From Pseudomonas putida (GTDB taxonomy: Bacteria > Pseudomonadota > Gammaproteobacteria > Pseudomonadales > Pseudomonadaceae): a stretch of DNA of 64,000 bases. The stretch lies in the NCBI RefSeq assembly GCF_004357765.1, contig NZ_SMTE01000013.1, forward strand, positions 62,001 through 126,000. Reading direction: 5' to 3'. This document shows positions 1 through 12,872 of this stretch, one piece after another. The translations under genes and the position numbers were made by a program. How positions within the stretch are numbered: position 1 is the first letter of the stretch; each line of letters starts with the position of its first letter. The notes beneath the pieces were generated by a model. That model saw only the letters and a list, made by a program, of their open reading frames with translations. It ran no database searches and had not been told where the DNA came from.

Positions 1-390
1 GACAACCTGTTCATGCTGGTAACGCGGCAGGAAACCGCTGATCAAGGGCATGAACAAGAGATCATCGACACGCTCAGCCGCCACGGAACCGTCGTGGCTC
101 GCGAACAACTGTCTGGCGATCAGCGCCAACGCTTGCTGTGGTGGGCACGGGGCGGCAATTGGCTGGCCGCGAAGCAGTACGCCTTGAGCGCTCCGGCCAC
201 CGTCATCACTTGCCTGCTGCCGACAGGCACAGTTGCCGACATCAAGGTCGAGCTACGCAAGTCGTTATCGCAACGCCACGGCAAGCAGAACTGGCTGCAC
301 GGTACCGACGATCTCGACGAAACGCTGTACTACCAGCAATTGATGAGTGGCCACCACTACCGCCTTCCAACTTCAAGTGCAGGACATTGA
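1..390 (+). CDS. C-terminal part of an unidentified protein (5' truncated by window edge)
   Basis: The frame is open from base 1, so the gene starts upstream. At least 129 codons are visible, ending in TGA at 388-390, one base before the next gene's ATG. The visible part is soluble, rich in Gln, His and Trp, and has no signal peptide, membrane segment or motif I recognise. Its position directly before a CgeB-like glycosyltransferase and wbpA suggests a role in cell-surface polysaccharide synthesis. That is inference from context only. An in-frame ATG lies at 13, but codons continue upstream of it, so it is probably internal. Confidence 0.6.
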   Translation, partial: DNLFMLVTRQETADQGHEQEIIDTLSRHGTVVAREQLSGDQRQRLLWWARGGNWLAAKQYALSAPATVITCLLPTGTVADIKVELRKSLSQRHGKQNWLHGTDDLDETLYYQQLMSGHHYRLPTSSAGH

Positions 391-391
391 C

Positions 392-1369
392 ATGAAACTG
401 CTTATCGTCACTCGGCAGGAGCGTGCCCGGTCCTTCGACACACTGTTCGCCGGTTTGAAGACTCACTTCACCCAGGTCGATGTACATAAACTAAGCAAGG
501 CCCAGGTTCACGATATCCGACCCTACCTGAAGAGCACCGATTTCAGCGCCTGGGACCGGATCCTCTTCGATGTGCCGCTGCGACGCATGGGCAAAGCTGC
601 CAACGCCCTGAGTCAGGTCGAGGGTCTGGTGTTCTATGAAGAGGACGCTTGCCAGGAACTGATCGCCAAGAGCAAGTTCCACAACCAGTTCGCCGCCGGC
701 TTCAAACGCCTGCGCAACGCTCGCATCATCGTCACCAGCTACCACATGCGCGACCATTTCAAGGCCCGCGGAATCGATGCCTGGTGCATCCCCAAGGCCT
801 ACGACGATGCCGTGCTGGATGATCTGGGCATCGCCCGTGATATACCGCTGGGCTTCATCGGTCGCACCAAGAGCCAGGTCTACAACGAGCGCCGCCACCT
901 ACTCGAACGCATGACCGATCGCTGCGGGCTGCAAGCACTGCGCACCCAGACGCCCGACGAGTATCTGCAACTGCTCAATCGCATCGCCGTCTTCCTTAGC
1001 GCCGACATTGGCTTCAACGAATACATGGCCAAGAACTTCGAGGCCATGGGTTGCGGCTGCCTGCTGATGGCCAAGCGACAACCCTCCGAAGACGAACACC
1101 TCGGCCTGGTCGACATGCACAACGTGGTGCACTACGACACCCTCGACGAGGCGCTCGCCAAGTACCACCAGTTGCGAAACGACCCTGAGTTGCTCCGCCG
1201 TATCGCGGCCAATGGCCTGACGCTGGTACGCGAGCGCCATCGCCTGTCGCAGCGCACGCCCGACTTTGCCCAGGTATTGCGCATGCCGGCCCTTGGCATT
1301 ACGGCCGGCAATACCCCTTGGTACCAGCGCATCACCGCCTGGTTGCCGGGCGTGTTCACTTGGTCTTGA
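392..1369 (+). CDS. CgeB-like family 1 glycosyltransferase
   Basis: 325 residues starting MKLLIVTRQ, just after the preceding stop. The N-terminal half resembles a Rossmann-type donor fold without a clear motif. The C-terminal third (about 200-305) has the pattern of the CgeB/Glyco_trans_1_2 type: [20 protein letters not shown], then [17 protein letters not shown]. This is the loop where GT-B enzymes of this type bind the nucleotide sugar and a Glu-containing acceptor helix follows. The substrate is unknown. The neighbours (wbpA downstream, unknown gene upstream) point to O-antigen or another surface glycan. A longer start at 347 would overlap the upstream gene and is disfavoured. Confidence 0.7.
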   Translation: MKLLIVTRQERARSFDTLFAGLKTHFTQVDVHKLSKAQVHDIRPYLKSTDFSAWDRILFDVPLRRMGKAANALSQVEGLVFYEEDACQELIAKSKFHNQFAAGFKRLRNARIIVTSYHMRDHFKARGIDAWCIPKAYDDAVLDDLGIARDIPLGFIGRTKSQVYNERRHLLERMTDRCGLQALRTQTPDEYLQLLNRIAVFLSADIGFNEYMAKNFEAMGCGCLLMAKRQPSEDEHLGLVDMHNVVHYDTLDEALAKYHQLRNDPELLRRIAANGLTLVRERHRLSQRTPDFAQVLRMPALGITAGNTPWYQRITAWLPGVFTWS

Positions 1370-1404
1370 CCGCACCGCACTTCAATAACGGAACAGCATT
1401 TGTA

Positions 1405-2715
1405 ATGGACGCAAAATCCACCCTTATCGCCCGCATCGACAACCGTGAAGCGGTCATTGGCATCGTCGGCCTTGGCTATGTAGGCCTGCCATTGATGCTG
1501 CGCTATACCGCCGCAGGCTTCAGAGTGTTGGGCCTGGACATCGACACCCATAAAGTCGAAATGCTCAACGATGGACTCAGTTACATCGAGCATATTCGTG
1601 GCGAAGACATCAGTCAGGCCTGCCAGGCCGGTTTCCGGGCAACCTGTGATTTCAGCCGAGTAGCAGAGTGCGATGCATTGATTCTGTGCGTACCAACGCC
1701 TCTCAATGAATACCGCGAACCGGATATCAGTTACGTCACCAACACGGCCGATGCCATTGCCCCTTACCTGCGGTCGGGCCAGGTCGTCTCGTTGGAAAGC
1801 ACGACCTATCCCGGCACTACCGACGAAGAGATCATTCCGCGCATTTGCCAGCAAGGTCTGAACGTGGGTACTGATGTATTCGTGCTTTATTCTCCAGAGC
1901 GTGAAGACCCGGGCAACAAGCACTTCGATACCCAGACCATTCCCAAAGTGGTCGGCGGCGCCACAGAAGCCTGTTTGCAAGTCGGTGTCGCGCTTTACCA
2001 GGTCGCCATCGACCGCGTGGTGCCGGTGAGTTCGACCAAGGCAGCAGAGTTGACCAAGCTGCTGGAGAACATCCACCGGGCGGTCAATATCGGCCTGGTG
2101 AACGAGATGAAGATCGTTGCCGACAAGATGGGGATCGATATCTTCGAGGTAGTCGATGCCGCCGCCACCAAGCCTTTTGGTTTTACCCCCTACTATCCAG
2201 GCCCAGGACTAGGTGGTCATTGCATTCCGATCGACCCCTTCTATCTGACCTGGAAGGCTCGCGCCTATGGCCTGCACACCCGTTTCATCGAGCTGTCGGG
2301 TGAAATAAACCAAGGCATGCCCGAGTATGTCGTGAACAAGTTGGTGGATGGCCTCAACGAGCATGGTAAGCCCGTAAAAAACAGCAAGGTGCTAGTGCTC
2401 GGTATCGCCTACAAGAAAAACATCGACGACATGCGAGAGTCCCCAGCCCTGGAGATCATCAAACTGCTTCGCCAGCGCGGTGGGATCACAGCTTACAGCG
2501 ATCCGCATGTACCGACGTTCCATGGCCATGGAATCTACGATTTCGTGATGGAGAGCGTAGCGCTGACCCCGCAAACCCTTGCCGAGTACGACGCGGTGGT
2601 GCTGGCGACGGATCATGATCGCTTTGACTATGACATGATTGCCGACAACGCTCGATTGATCGTCGACAGCCGTGGGCGTTATCGAAGGGAAATGGCGAGT
2701 TTGATCAAGGCGTAG
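1405..2715 (+). CDS. wbpA: UDP-N-acetyl-D-glucosamine 6-dehydrogenase
   Basis: Oxidises UDP-GlcNAc to UDP-GlcNAcA with 2 NAD+, an early step toward uronic-acid-type sugars in O-antigen. The 436 residues equal the length I recall for P. aeruginosa WbpA, and the sequence reads as a close homologue. The Rossmann motif GLGYVGLP is near residue 20. A conserved central domain carries [20 protein letters not shown]. The catalytic Cys is in GGHCIPIDP (about Cys273), and a C-terminal NAD-sugar domain has [15 protein letters not shown]. The start [13 protein letters not shown] at 1405 is preferred over an upstream ATG that overlaps the previous gene. It ends convergent with rpsA; a small hairpin with a T-run (about 2719-2737) and the stronger one at 2853-2886 follow. 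Confidence 0.93.
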   Translation: MDAKSTLIARIDNREAVIGIVGLGYVGLPLMLRYTAAGFRVLGLDIDTHKVEMLNDGLSYIEHIRGEDISQACQAGFRATCDFSRVAECDALILCVPTPLNEYREPDISYVTNTADAIAPYLRSGQVVSLESTTYPGTTDEEIIPRICQQGLNVGTDVFVLYSPEREDPGNKHFDTQTIPKVVGGATEACLQVGVALYQVAIDRVVPVSSTKAAELTKLLENIHRAVNIGLVNEMKIVADKMGIDIFEVVDAAATKPFGFTPYYPGPGLGGHCIPIDPFYLTWKARAYGLHTRFIELSGEINQGMPEYVVNKLVDGLNEHGKPVKNSKVLVLGIAYKKNIDDMRESPALEIIKLLRQRGGITAYSDPHVPTFHGHGIYDFVMESVALTPQTLAEYDAVVLATDHDRFDYDMIADNARLIVDSRGRYRREMASLIKA

Positions 2716-2783
2716 AAGAGCAGTATCGGCTGCTTTTGAGGGGCTTCCGCGTGGCGGCACCGGGGGGTTCGCTTCAGAGGTGC

Positions 2784-2811
2784 GGTGGTGCGGATATCGA
2801 GCGCCACCACC
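2784..2811. repeat. Imperfect palindrome of the GGATATCGAGCGC family
   Basis: The arms GGTGGTG (2784-2790) and CACCACC (2805-2811) flank the core CGGATATCGAGCGC. The same core recurs at 13111, 13135 (inverted), 20231, 30940 (inverted) and 49113 (inverted), always between genes and just beyond a 3' end. The copy lies between the convergent wbpA and rpsA. Confidence 0.6.
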
Positions 2812-2852
2812 CATCTCCAGACAGGCACCTCCATCAGACAAACACCCCATAC

Positions 2853-2886
2853 AAAAAAAAGGGTGGCCCGAAGGCCACCCCTTTTT
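2853..2886. terminator. Bidirectional rho-independent terminator between wbpA and rpsA
   Basis: An 8-bp perfect stem GGGTGGCC/GGCCACCC (2861-2868 and 2873-2880) with loop CGAA is flanked by A8 on the left and a T-run on the right. It can end rpsA transcription on the minus strand and wbpA transcription on the plus strand. Confidence 0.9.
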
Positions 2887-2902
2887 ACCGATCAAACAGA
2901 AC

Positions 2903-4579
2903 TCAGTTCTGCTTGGCCATAGCTTCGCGCAGCAGCGCAGCCATGGTGGTGTCGGCAGCCGCTTCCGGAGCGTTTTTCAGGCTCTGGATGGCTTCGCGCT
3001 CTTCAGCATCGTCCTTCGACTTGATGGACAGGCTGATAACGCGGGACTTGCGGTCGACGCTGATGATCTTGGCTTCGATCTCTTCGCCTTCCTTCAGAAC
3101 GTTACGCGCGTCTTCAACGCGGTCACGGCTGATTTCGGAAGCTTTCAGAGTGGCTTCGATGTCGTCGGCCAGGGTGACGATGGCGCCCTTGGCGTCAACT
3201 TCTTTCACGATGCCCTTGACGATAGCGCCCTTGTCATTGACAGCAACGAAGTTGGAGAACGGATCGTCTTCCAGCTGCTTGATGCCCAGGGAGATGCGCT
3301 CGCGCTCTGGGTCGACCGACAGGATGACGGTTTCCAGCTCGTCGCCCTTCTTGAAACGACGTACGGCTTCTTCGCCGGTTTCGTTCCAGGAGATGTCGGA
3401 CAGGTGAACCAGACCGTCGATGCCGCCTTCCAGGCCGATGAAGATACCGAAGTCGGTGATCGACTTGATGGTACCGGTGATCTTGTCACCCTTGTTGAAC
3501 TGGCCGGAGAAGTCTTCCCATGGGTTGGATTTGCACTGCTTGATACCCAGGGAGATACGACGACGCTCTTCGTCGATGTCCAGAACCATGACTTCCACTT
3601 CGTCGCCAACCTGAACGACTTTCGACGGGTGGATGTTCTTGTTGGTCCAGTCCATTTCGGAAACGTGTACCAGACCTTCAACGCCTTCTTCCAGCTCAGC
3701 GAAGCAGCCGTAGTCGGTCAGGTTGGTAACGCGAGCCTGTACGCGAGTACCTTCTGGGTAACGCGAAGTGATAGCTACCCACGGATCTTCGCCCATCTGC
3801 TTCAGACCCAGGGAAACGCGGTTGCGCTCACGGTCGAACTTCAGAACGCGAACGTCGACTTCGTCACCAACGTTGACGATTTCCGACGGGTGCTTGATGC
3901 GCTTCCAAGCCATGTCGGTGATGTGCAGCAGGCCGTCGATACCGCCCAGGTCCACGAATGCGCCGTAGTCGGTGAGGTTCTTGACGATACCCTTGACCTG
4001 TTGGCCTTCCTGCAGGGTTTCCAGCAGGGCTTCGCGCTCGGCGCTGTTCTCGGCTTCCAGCACGCTGCGACGGGAAACGACAACGTTGTTGCGCTTCTGG
4101 TCCAGCTTGATGACCTTGAATTCCAGCTCTTTGCCTTCGAGGTGGGAGGTGTCGCGCACTGGGCGGACATCAACCAGGGAGCCCGGCAGGAACGCACGGA
4201 TGCCGTTAACGTCGACAGTGAAGCCGCCCTTAACCTTACCGTTGATAACGCCCTTGACCACTTCTTCGGCGGCGAAAGCTGCTTCCAGAACAATCCAGCA
4301 CTCGGCGCGCTTGGCTTTTTCACGGGACAGTTTGGTTTCGCCAAAGCCGTCTTCGACCGCGTCCAGCGCAACGTGAACTTCGTCACCGACCTTGATGGTC
4401 AGCTCGCCAGCTTCGTTGTAGAACTGCTCGAGCGGGATGACGCCCTCGGACTTCAGGCCAGCGTGTACGGTAACCCAGTCGCCGTCGATGTCGACAACGA
4501 TACCGGAGATGATTGCACCCGGCTGAAGATTGAGGGTTTTCAGGCTTTCTTCAAAGAGTTCTGCAAAGCTTTCGCTCAT
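2903..4579 (-). CDS. rpsA: 30S ribosomal protein S1
   Basis: 558 residues, the usual length for gamma-proteobacterial S1. It binds mRNA on the 30S subunit and helps start translation of structured or weak-RBS messages. Six S1 repeats can be followed, the central ones showing the repeated pattern GxDGLVHxSD/EMxW followed by G(D/T)xVxVxVLxxDxExxRxSLGxKQ. The start [13 protein letters not shown] at 4579 is chosen by homology; the frame extends 18 codons further upstream. It is the last gene of the serC-pheA-tyrA/aroA-cmk-rpsA series, 124 bp after cmk, and ends at the strong terminator at 2853-2886. In P. aeruginosa ihfB follows rpsA; here a polysaccharide locus on the opposite strand follows instead. 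Confidence 0.98.
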   Translation of the reverse strand: MSESFAELFEESLKTLNLQPGAIISGIVVDIDGDWVTVHAGLKSEGVIPLEQFYNEAGELTIKVGDEVHVALDAVEDGFGETKLSREKAKRAECWIVLEAAFAAEEVVKGVINGKVKGGFTVDVNGIRAFLPGSLVDVRPVRDTSHLEGKELEFKVIKLDQKRNNVVVSRRSVLEAENSAEREALLETLQEGQQVKGIVKNLTDYGAFVDLGGIDGLLHITDMAWKRIKHPSEIVNVGDEVDVRVLKFDRERNRVSLGLKQMGEDPWVAITSRYPEGTRVQARVTNLTDYGCFAELEEGVEGLVHVSEMDWTNKNIHPSKVVQVGDEVEVMVLDIDEERRRISLGIKQCKSNPWEDFSGQFNKGDKITGTIKSITDFGIFIGLEGGIDGLVHLSDISWNETGEEAVRRFKKGDELETVILSVDPERERISLGIKQLEDDPFSNFVAVNDKGAIVKGIVKEVDAKGAIVTLADDIEATLKASEISRDRVEDARNVLKEGEEIEAKIISVDRKSRVISLSIKSKDDAEEREAIQSLKNAPEAAADTTMAALLREAMAKQN

Positions 4580-4703
4580 TTTAATTCCTGTAGATTCGGG
4601 CGAAACAGACGCCCATCGCCACATTCCAGACAATGTGGGTTTGTTTTAAGTAAAGGAAAGCCGGCAGGACGTTGACTGGTGCCCCTGCCTGCTCTCCTGG
4701 CTA

Positions 4704-5390
4704 TCAGAGCAGATCGCGCTGGGCGAGCTCGCTCCTGATACGTTGCAACACCTGCTCGATGGACAACTCGGTGGAGTCCAACTGGATGGCGTCGGCCGCT
4801 GGCTTCAGCGGGGCCACCGCACGCTGGGTGTCGCGCTCATCACGCGCACGAATCTCATCTAGCAGACTCGACAGACTAACATCTTCGCCTTTGCCCTTCA
4901 ACTGGAGGTAGCGGCGGCGGGCACGCTCCTCGGCACTGGCGGTGAGAAACACCTTCAGCGGCGCGTCGGGGAACACCACGGTGCCCATGTCACGACCATC
5001 GGCGATCAACCCTGGCAGCTCGCGGAAGGCGCGCTGGCGCTGCAGCAGCGCCTCACGCACGGCCGGCAGCGAGGCGACCATCGAGGCGCCGGCACCGACC
5101 GTCTCGGTGCGGATGACGTTGCTGACGTCTTCGCCTTCGAGAATGATCTGTTGCAGCTTACCCGGCTCAGCGGCGATGAACTGCACATCCAGATGGGCGG
5201 CCAAGGCCTTGAGCAGTTCTTCGTTGGTCAGGTCGACACCATGGTTGGTGGCATTGAACGCCAGCAACCGGTACAGAGCGCCGGAGTCGAGCAATCTCCA
5301 GCCCAGTTCGCGGGCCAACAGGCCGGCAACGGTGCCCTTGCCGGAACCGCTTGGGCCGTCGATGGTGATGACAGGCGCTTGAGCGATCAC
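4704..5390 (-). CDS. cmk: Cytidylate kinase
   Basis: Phosphorylates CMP and dCMP to the diphosphates using ATP. 228 residues (E. coli 227). The P-loop GPSGSGKG is near residues 13-20, [13 protein letters not shown] lies mid-protein and the LID-like segment [13 protein letters not shown] follows. I place the start at a GTG (5390) that overlaps the tyrA-aroA stop as GTGA, giving translational coupling. The frame runs 75 codons further upstream, but that part is a shadow of aroA. An AG-rich ribosome site (GAAGAGGGC) precedes the GTG. Confidence 0.95.
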   Translation of the reverse strand: MIAQAPVITIDGPSGSGKGTVAGLLARELGWRLLDSGALYRLLAFNATNHGVDLTNEELLKALAAHLDVQFIAAEPGKLQQIILEGEDVSNVIRTETVGAGASMVASLPAVREALLQRQRAFRELPGLIADGRDMGTVVFPDAPLKVFLTASAEERARRRYLQLKGKGEDVSLSSLLDEIRARDERDTQRAVAPLKPAADAIQLDSTELSIEQVLQRIRSELAQRDLL

Positions 5391-7627
5391 GACTTGCCCT
5401 CTTCGGCCACGCGGATGCCGACTTCGGCGCACAGCGCCAGGAAGTTCGGGAACGAGGTGGCGACGTTGGCGCAGTCGTGGATGCGAATCGGGGCGCTGGC
5501 GCGCAGCGAGGCCACGCTGAAGGCCATGGCGATGCGGTGGTCGCCGTGACCGTGCACTTCGCCGCCGCCAATCTGGCCGCCGTCGATGATGATGCCGTCG
5601 GGGGTCGGCTCGCACTTCACGCCCAGGGCGGTCAGGCCGTCGGCCATCACCTGGATGCGGTCCGATTCCTTGACCCGCAGCTCTTCGGCGCCACGCAGCA
5701 CGGTGCGGCCTTCAGCGCAGGCGGCGGCGACGAACAGCACCGGGAATTCGTCGATCGCCAGCGGCACCAGGGCCTCGGGGATCTCGATGCCCTTGAGCTG
5801 GGTGCCACGCACACGCAGATCGGCCACCGGCTCGCCGCCAACTTCACGCTGGTTTTCCAGGGTGATGTCGCCGCCCATCAGGCGCAGGATGTCGATCACA
5901 CCGGTACGGGTCGGGTTGATGCCGACGTGCTCGAGCACCAGCTCCGAGCCCTGGGCGATCGACGCGGCGACCAGGAAGAAGGCCGCCGAGGAGATATCCG
6001 CTGGCACTTCGATGCGGGTAGCGGTGAGCTTGCCACCGGACTGCAGCGAGGCGACCGGGCCGTTGCTCTCTACCGCATAGCCGAAACCACGAAGCATGCG
6101 CTCGGTGTGATCGCGGGTCGGTGCCGGCTCGGTGACGGTGGTGGTGCCTTCGGCGTACAGGCCAGCGAGCAGCAGGCAGGATTTGACCTGGGCACTGGCC
6201 ATCGGCAGCGTGTAGTTCAGCGCCTTGAGTTTGTGACCACCGCGAATGGTCAGCGGCGGACGACCGTCCGGGCCGGTCTCGACTACCGCGCCCATTTCCC
6301 GCAGCGGGTTGGCCACGCGGTTCATCGGACGCTTGGACAGCGAGGCATCGCCAGTCATGGTGACGTCGAACGGCTGGCCGGCCAGCAGGCCCGACAGCAG
6401 GCGCATCGAGGTGCCGGAGTTACCCACGTACAGTGGCCCGGGTGGTGGCTTGAGGCCATGCAGGCCGACGCCATGGATGGTCACGCGCCCGTGGTTCGGG
6501 CCCTCGATGACCACCCCCATGTCGCGGAAGGCCTGCAGGGTCGCCAGGGCATCCTCGCCTTCGAGGAAGCCTTCGACCTCGGTCGTGCCTTCGGCCAGCG
6601 AGCCGAGCATGATCGAACGGTGGGAAATCGACTTGTCGCCCGGTACGCGGATCCGTCCGGACACGCGGCCACCCGGTTGGGCCAGGAAAATCAGATCGTT
6701 GGCGTTCATAGCGTCCACATAGGCCCGGCGGGCCAGGATTTTACTGAAATGCTCGCGGGCAAACCGTGCGCGGGTGAATACACCCAGCAACTGGTGCCCG
6801 TCCCCTGCATCGACCGCGTCGCGCAATGCGTCGAGGTCGCTGCGAAATGTATCCAAGGTGCGCAGGACAGCCTCGCGATTGGCGAGGAAGATGTCATGCC
6901 ACATGGTCGGATCGCTGCCGGCGATTCGGGTGAAATCGCGAAAGCCCCCCGCAGCGTACCGGAAGATCTCCAGGTTTTCATTGCGCTTGGCCAGCGAATC
7001 GACCAAGCCGAATGCCAGCAGGTGCGGCAGATGGCTGGTGGCGGCCAGGACTTCGTCGTGGCGTTCGACCGTCATGTGCTCGACATCGGCGCCCAGGGCG
7101 CGCCACAGGCGGTCGACCAGGGCCAGGGCGGCCGGGTCGGTTTCGGCCAGGGGCGTGAGGATGACCTTGTGGCGGCGGAACAACGCTGCGTTCGAGGCCT
7201 CTACCCCGCTCTGCTCAGAGCCGGCGATCGGGTGGCCAGGGACGAAACGTGGCAGGCGGGTGCCGAATACGTCGCGAGCGGCACGCACCACGTTGCCCTT
7301 GGCACTGCCAACGTCGGTGATGACGGCATGGCCAAGGTCGAGCTGCGCCAGGCGCCCCAGGAGCTTTTCCATGGCCAGGATCGGCACGGCGAGTTGGATC
7401 ACGTCGGCGCCGACACAGGCCACGGCGAGGTCTTCTTCGCAGCGGTCGACGACGCCGAGGGCCACGGCCTGCTTGCGCGACGGGGCGTCGAGGTCGACGC
7501 CGACCACTTCGCGGCACAGGCCGCTTTCACGCAGGCCCTTGGCGAACGAACCGCCGATCAGGCCGAGGCCGACCACCACCAGGCGGTCGATGATTGGCGC
7601 GGATTTGGTTTTTGCTGCATTTACCAC
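5387..7627 (-). CDS. aroA: Fused prephenate/arogenate dehydrogenase and EPSP synthase
   Basis: 746 residues joining two aromatic-pathway enzymes. Residues 1 to about 295 are TyrA: NAD-binding [13 protein letters not shown] near 20-32, then DVGSAKGNV and [11 protein letters not shown]; it oxidatively decarboxylates prephenate or arogenate toward tyrosine. Residues about 305-746 are AroA, which condenses shikimate-3-phosphate with [14 protein letters not shown], then [12 protein letters not shown], and the C-terminal GDHRIAMAF. The TyrA-AroA fusion is known in Pseudomonas. A Met near residue 308 (MNANDLIFL) could allow independent AroA synthesis, which is untested. The stop overlaps cmk by 4 nt. 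In P. aeruginosa and P. stutzeri a hisC-type gene lies between pheA and this gene; here there is only a 152-bp spacer with one REP. Confidence 0.95.
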   Translation of the reverse strand: MVNAAKTKSAPIIDRLVVVGLGLIGGSFAKGLRESGLCREVVGVDLDAPSRKQAVALGVVDRCEEDLAVACVGADVIQLAVPILAMEKLLGRLAQLDLGHAVITDVGSAKGNVVRAARDVFGTRLPRFVPGHPIAGSEQSGVEASNAALFRRHKVILTPLAETDPAALALVDRLWRALGADVEHMTVERHDEVLAATSHLPHLLAFGLVDSLAKRNENLEIFRYAAGGFRDFTRIAGSDPTMWHDIFLANREAVLRTLDTFRSDLDALRDAVDAGDGHQLLGVFTRARFAREHFSKILARRAYVDAMNANDLIFLAQPGGRVSGRIRVPGDKSISHRSIMLGSLAEGTTEVEGFLEGEDALATLQAFRDMGVVIEGPNHGRVTIHGVGLHGLKPPPGPLYVGNSGTSMRLLSGLLAGQPFDVTMTGDASLSKRPMNRVANPLREMGAVVETGPDGRPPLTIRGGHKLKALNYTLPMASAQVKSCLLLAGLYAEGTTTVTEPAPTRDHTERMLRGFGYAVESNGPVASLQSGGKLTATRIEVPADISSAAFFLVAASIAQGSELVLEHVGINPTRTGVIDILRLMGGDITLENQREVGGEPVADLRVRGTQLKGIEIPEALVPLAIDEFPVLFVAAACAEGRTVLRGAEELRVKESDRIQVMADGLTALGVKCEPTPDGIIIDGGQIGGGEVHGHGDHRIAMAFSVASLRASAPIRIHDCANVATSFPNFLALCAEVGIRVAEEGKS

Positions 7628-7686
7628 GGGCGCGGACCTTGTTCAGAAATCGAGACAGCCTGGGAGGGCCATTGGGTCGCTTCGCG

Positions 7687-7715
7687 CCCCTTCGCGGGCA
7701 AGCCCGCTCCCACAG
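7687..7715. repeat. Single REP element between pheA and tyrA-aroA
   Basis: Matches the P. putida-type REP: the dyad CTTCGCGGGC-AA-GCCCGCTCC followed by CACAG. It fills most of the 152-bp pheA/tyrA-aroA gap and could form a stem in the polycistronic mRNA. Confidence 0.8.
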
Positions 7716-7779
7716 TGAACGGGTGAAACCGCCCAGCGTGGAACCCTGAAGAAACGCCGAGCGGCGCCAATGCCCCAGA

Positions 7780-8874
7780 TCAAAGCACCGCCTTGGGATA
7801 CGACCCCAGCACCTTGAGCGCCACGGCTTCCTGACTGATCTTCTCCAGCACCGCCTTGATCAGCGGATCGCGGTGGTGGCCGACGAAGTCGATGAAGAAC
7901 ACGTAGGTCCACTTGCCGCTACGCGACGGACGGGTCTCGATACGGGTCAGGTCGATGCCGTTGTCGTGGAACGGCACCAGCAGCTCGTGCAGGGCGCCAG
8001 GCTTGTTGCTCATCGACACGATGATCGAGGTCTTGTCGTCACCGGTCGGCGGCACTTCCTGGTTGCCGATCATCAGGAAGCGCGTGGAGTTGTCCGGACG
8101 GTCCTCGATCTTCTCGGCAAGACGGGTCAAACCGTACAGGTTGGCCGCCATATCGCCGGCGATGGCCGCCGAATTCCACTCACCCTTCACCCGCTTGGCC
8201 GCCTCGGCATTGCTCGAGACCGCCACGCGCTCGACGTTCGGGTAGTGGGCGTCCAGCCACTTGCGGCACTGGGCCAGCGACTGGGCGTGGGAATAGATGC
8301 GGGTGATGCTGTCGGTCTTGGTGTTCTCGCCTACCAGCAGGTGATGGTGGATACGCAACTCCACCTCGCCGCAGATCACCATGTCGTGCTCGAGGAAGCT
8401 GTCCAGGGTGTGGCTGACCGCACCTTCGGTGGAGTTCTCCACCGGCACCACACCGAAGTTGACGGCACCGGCCGCTACTTCGCGGAACACTTCGTCGATG
8501 GCCGCCATTGGGCGGCTGATCACGGCGTGGCCGAAGTGCTTCATGGCTGCGGCCTGGGTGAAGGTGCCCTCGGGGCCGAGGTAGGCGACCTTGAGCGGCT
8601 CTTCCAGGGCCAGGCACGAGGACATGATCTCGCGGAACAACCGCGCCATCTCTTCGTTGCCCAGCGGGCCCTTGTTGCGCTCCATCACGCGCTTGAGCAC
8701 GGCAGCTTCACGCTCGGGACGATAGAACACCGGCTTTTCGCCCTCGGCCAGCGAGGCGGTCTTGACCTTGGCCACTTCCTGGGCGCAACGGGCGCGATCG
8801 CTGATCAGCTCGAGGATCTTCTCGTCGAGGCTGTCGATGCGCACGCGCAGCGCCTTGAGTTCCTGCTCGGACAT
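7780..8874 (-). CDS. pheA: Chorismate mutase / prephenate dehydratase (P-protein)
   Basis: 364 residues. The AroQ-type chorismate mutase (1-90, MSEQELKALRVRIDSLDEKI) is followed by prephenate dehydratase from about 95 (VAYLGPEGTFTQ). It contains VPVENSTEGAVSHTLDS and the TRF-type catalytic motif (DNSTRFLMIG). A C-terminal ACT domain from about 275 carries GALHELL and the ESRP-like ETRP motif for phenylalanine feedback binding. It makes phenylpyruvate from chorismate. The start overlaps the serC stop by 1 nt (TGATG), so translation is probably coupled. Confidence 0.97.
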   Translation of the reverse strand: MSEQELKALRVRIDSLDEKILELISDRARCAQEVAKVKTASLAEGEKPVFYRPEREAAVLKRVMERNKGPLGNEEMARLFREIMSSCLALEEPLKVAYLGPEGTFTQAAAMKHFGHAVISRPMAAIDEVFREVAAGAVNFGVVPVENSTEGAVSHTLDSFLEHDMVICGEVELRIHHHLLVGENTKTDSITRIYSHAQSLAQCRKWLDAHYPNVERVAVSSNAEAAKRVKGEWNSAAIAGDMAANLYGLTRLAEKIEDRPDNSTRFLMIGNQEVPPTGDDKTSIIVSMSNKPGALHELLVPFHDNGIDLTRIETRPSRSGKWTYVFFIDFVGHHRDPLIKAVLEKISQEAVALKVLGSYPKAVL

Positions 8875-9959
8875 CAGCCGTGCTCCTTCTCGAATTCAGC
8901 CATGTAGGCCACCAGGGCCTCGACGGCCTCCAGGCCCAAGGCGTTGTAAATCGAAGCGCGCATGCCGCCCACCGAACGGTGACCCTTGAGGTTGAGCAGG
9001 CCACGGGCATCGGCACCGGCCAGGAAGGCCTTGTCCAGGCGCTCGTCGGCCAGGCGGAAGGGTACGTTCATCCACGAACGGGCATTGTGGCTGATCGGGT
9101 TGGTGTAGAACTCGCTAGCGTCGATGAAGCCGTAGAGACGGTCTTTCTTGGCGCGGTTGCGCTGCTCCATGGCCTCGACGCCACCCTGCTCCTTGAGCCA
9201 CTCGAAGACCAGGCCGGAGAGGTACCACGAATAGGTGGCCGGGGTGTTGTACATCGAACCGTTGTCGGCAGCGACTTTGTAGTCGAGCATGGTCGGGCAG
9301 TGGCTGCGAGCGTGGCCGATCAGGTCTTCACGGACGATCACCACCACCAGGCCGCTGGGGCCGATGTTCTTCTGCGCGCCGGCGTAGATCATGCCGTACT
9401 GCGAGACATCGATCGGGCGCGAGAGGATATCGGACGACATGTCGACCACCAGTGGCACGTCACCGGTCTCGGGTACCCAGTCGAACTGCAGACCACCGAT
9501 GGTCTCGTTGGACGCGTAGTGAACGTAGGCGGCGTTCGGGGTCAGGTTCCACTCGTTCTGGCCAGGAATGGCCAGGTAGTCGTATGGCTTGGCGCTGGCA
9601 GCGACATTGACGTGACCGAAGCGGCGCGCTTCTTCGATGGCCTTTTTCGACCAGATGCCGGTCTCGATGTAATCGGCAGTGCCGTTTTCCGGCAGCAGGT
9701 TCAGCGGAATCTCGGCGAACTGCTGGCTGGCGCCACCCTGCAGGAACAGGACCTTGTAATTGGAGGGGATGGACAACAGGTCACGCAGGTCCTGCTCGGC
9801 CTTCTCTGCAATGGCCACGTAGTCGTCGCTGCGATGGCTCATCTCCATCACCGACAAGCCCTTGCCACGCCAGTCCAGCATTTCGGCCTGGGCACGCTGC
9901 AGCACGGCGTCAGGAAGCGCGGCGGGGCCTGCGCAGAAGTTAAAGGCTCGTTTGCTCAC
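8874..9959 (-). CDS. serC: Phosphoserine aminotransferase
   Basis: 361 residues. Converts 3-phosphohydroxypyruvate plus glutamate to phosphoserine, and the analogous step in pyridoxal phosphate synthesis. It begins with the family signature FNFCAGPAALP. The PLP lysine is in YAGAQKNIGPSG, and the C-terminus has GHRSVGGMRASIYNA. A GTG start at 9959 matches the family N-terminus (SKRAFNF) and has GCGAGAG just upstream; the frame opens 19 codons earlier. It is first in the coupled serC-pheA-tyrA/aroA-cmk-rpsA series, separated from gyrA by 150 bp that contain the gyrA hairpin and a REP-like hairpin. Confidence 0.97.
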   Translation of the reverse strand: MSKRAFNFCAGPAALPDAVLQRAQAEMLDWRGKGLSVMEMSHRSDDYVAIAEKAEQDLRDLLSIPSNYKVLFLQGGASQQFAEIPLNLLPENGTADYIETGIWSKKAIEEARRFGHVNVAASAKPYDYLAIPGQNEWNLTPNAAYVHYASNETIGGLQFDWVPETGDVPLVVDMSSDILSRPIDVSQYGMIYAGAQKNIGPSGLVVVIVREDLIGHARSHCPTMLDYKVAADNGSMYNTPATYSWYLSGLVFEWLKEQGGVEAMEQRNRAKKDRLYGFIDASEFYTNPISHNARSWMNVPFRLADERLDKAFLAGADARGLLNLKGHRSVGGMRASIYNALGLEAVEALVAYMAEFEKEHG

Positions 9960-10014
9960 ATCCACTCTCGCTCTGCATAAATAGAACAAAATCGTAATTC
10001 GGTTGCCACATCCC

Positions 10015-10060
10015 ATGCAGGAACCGTGGCGCCTGCATCGCGAGCTGCGCTCGCTCCTAC
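10015..10060. repeat. Two small hairpins in the gyrA-serC gap
   Basis: ATGCAGG (10015-10021) pairs with CCTGCAT (10032-10038). It is followed directly by GCGAG-CTG-CGCTCGC and CTCCTACA, a variant REP-like sequence. The function is unknown; together with the gyrA hairpin it separates gyrA from serC. Confidence 0.5.
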
Positions 10061-10069
10061 ACAGTCAAA

Positions 10070-10091
10070 CGGGGCGACCTTGGTCGCCCCG
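10070..10091 (-). terminator. Hairpin downstream of gyrA
   Basis: A perfect 10-bp stem CGGGGCGACC/GGTCGCCCCG with a 2-nt spacer lies 18 bp after the gyrA stop. On the minus strand it is followed by only TTT, so termination may be partial. This would fit readthrough from gyrA into serC. Confidence 0.65.
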
Positions 10092-10109
10092 CTCGGGTTT
10101 TACGCTTGC

Positions 10110-12872
<2,763 letters not shown>

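Noticed and set aside
2780-4675. 631-codon open frame opposite rpsA
   Set aside because: Antisense shadow of the six S1 repeats; its internal repetitiveness mirrors those repeats.
4704-5615. Longer 303-residue cmk
   Set aside because: The extra 75 N-terminal residues are Arg-rich shadow of aroA; the GTG at 5390 gives the normal 228-residue enzyme.
5477-7726. 749-codon open frame opposite tyrA-aroA
   Set aside because: Shadow frame; the minus-strand gene has clear TyrA and AroA motifs throughout.
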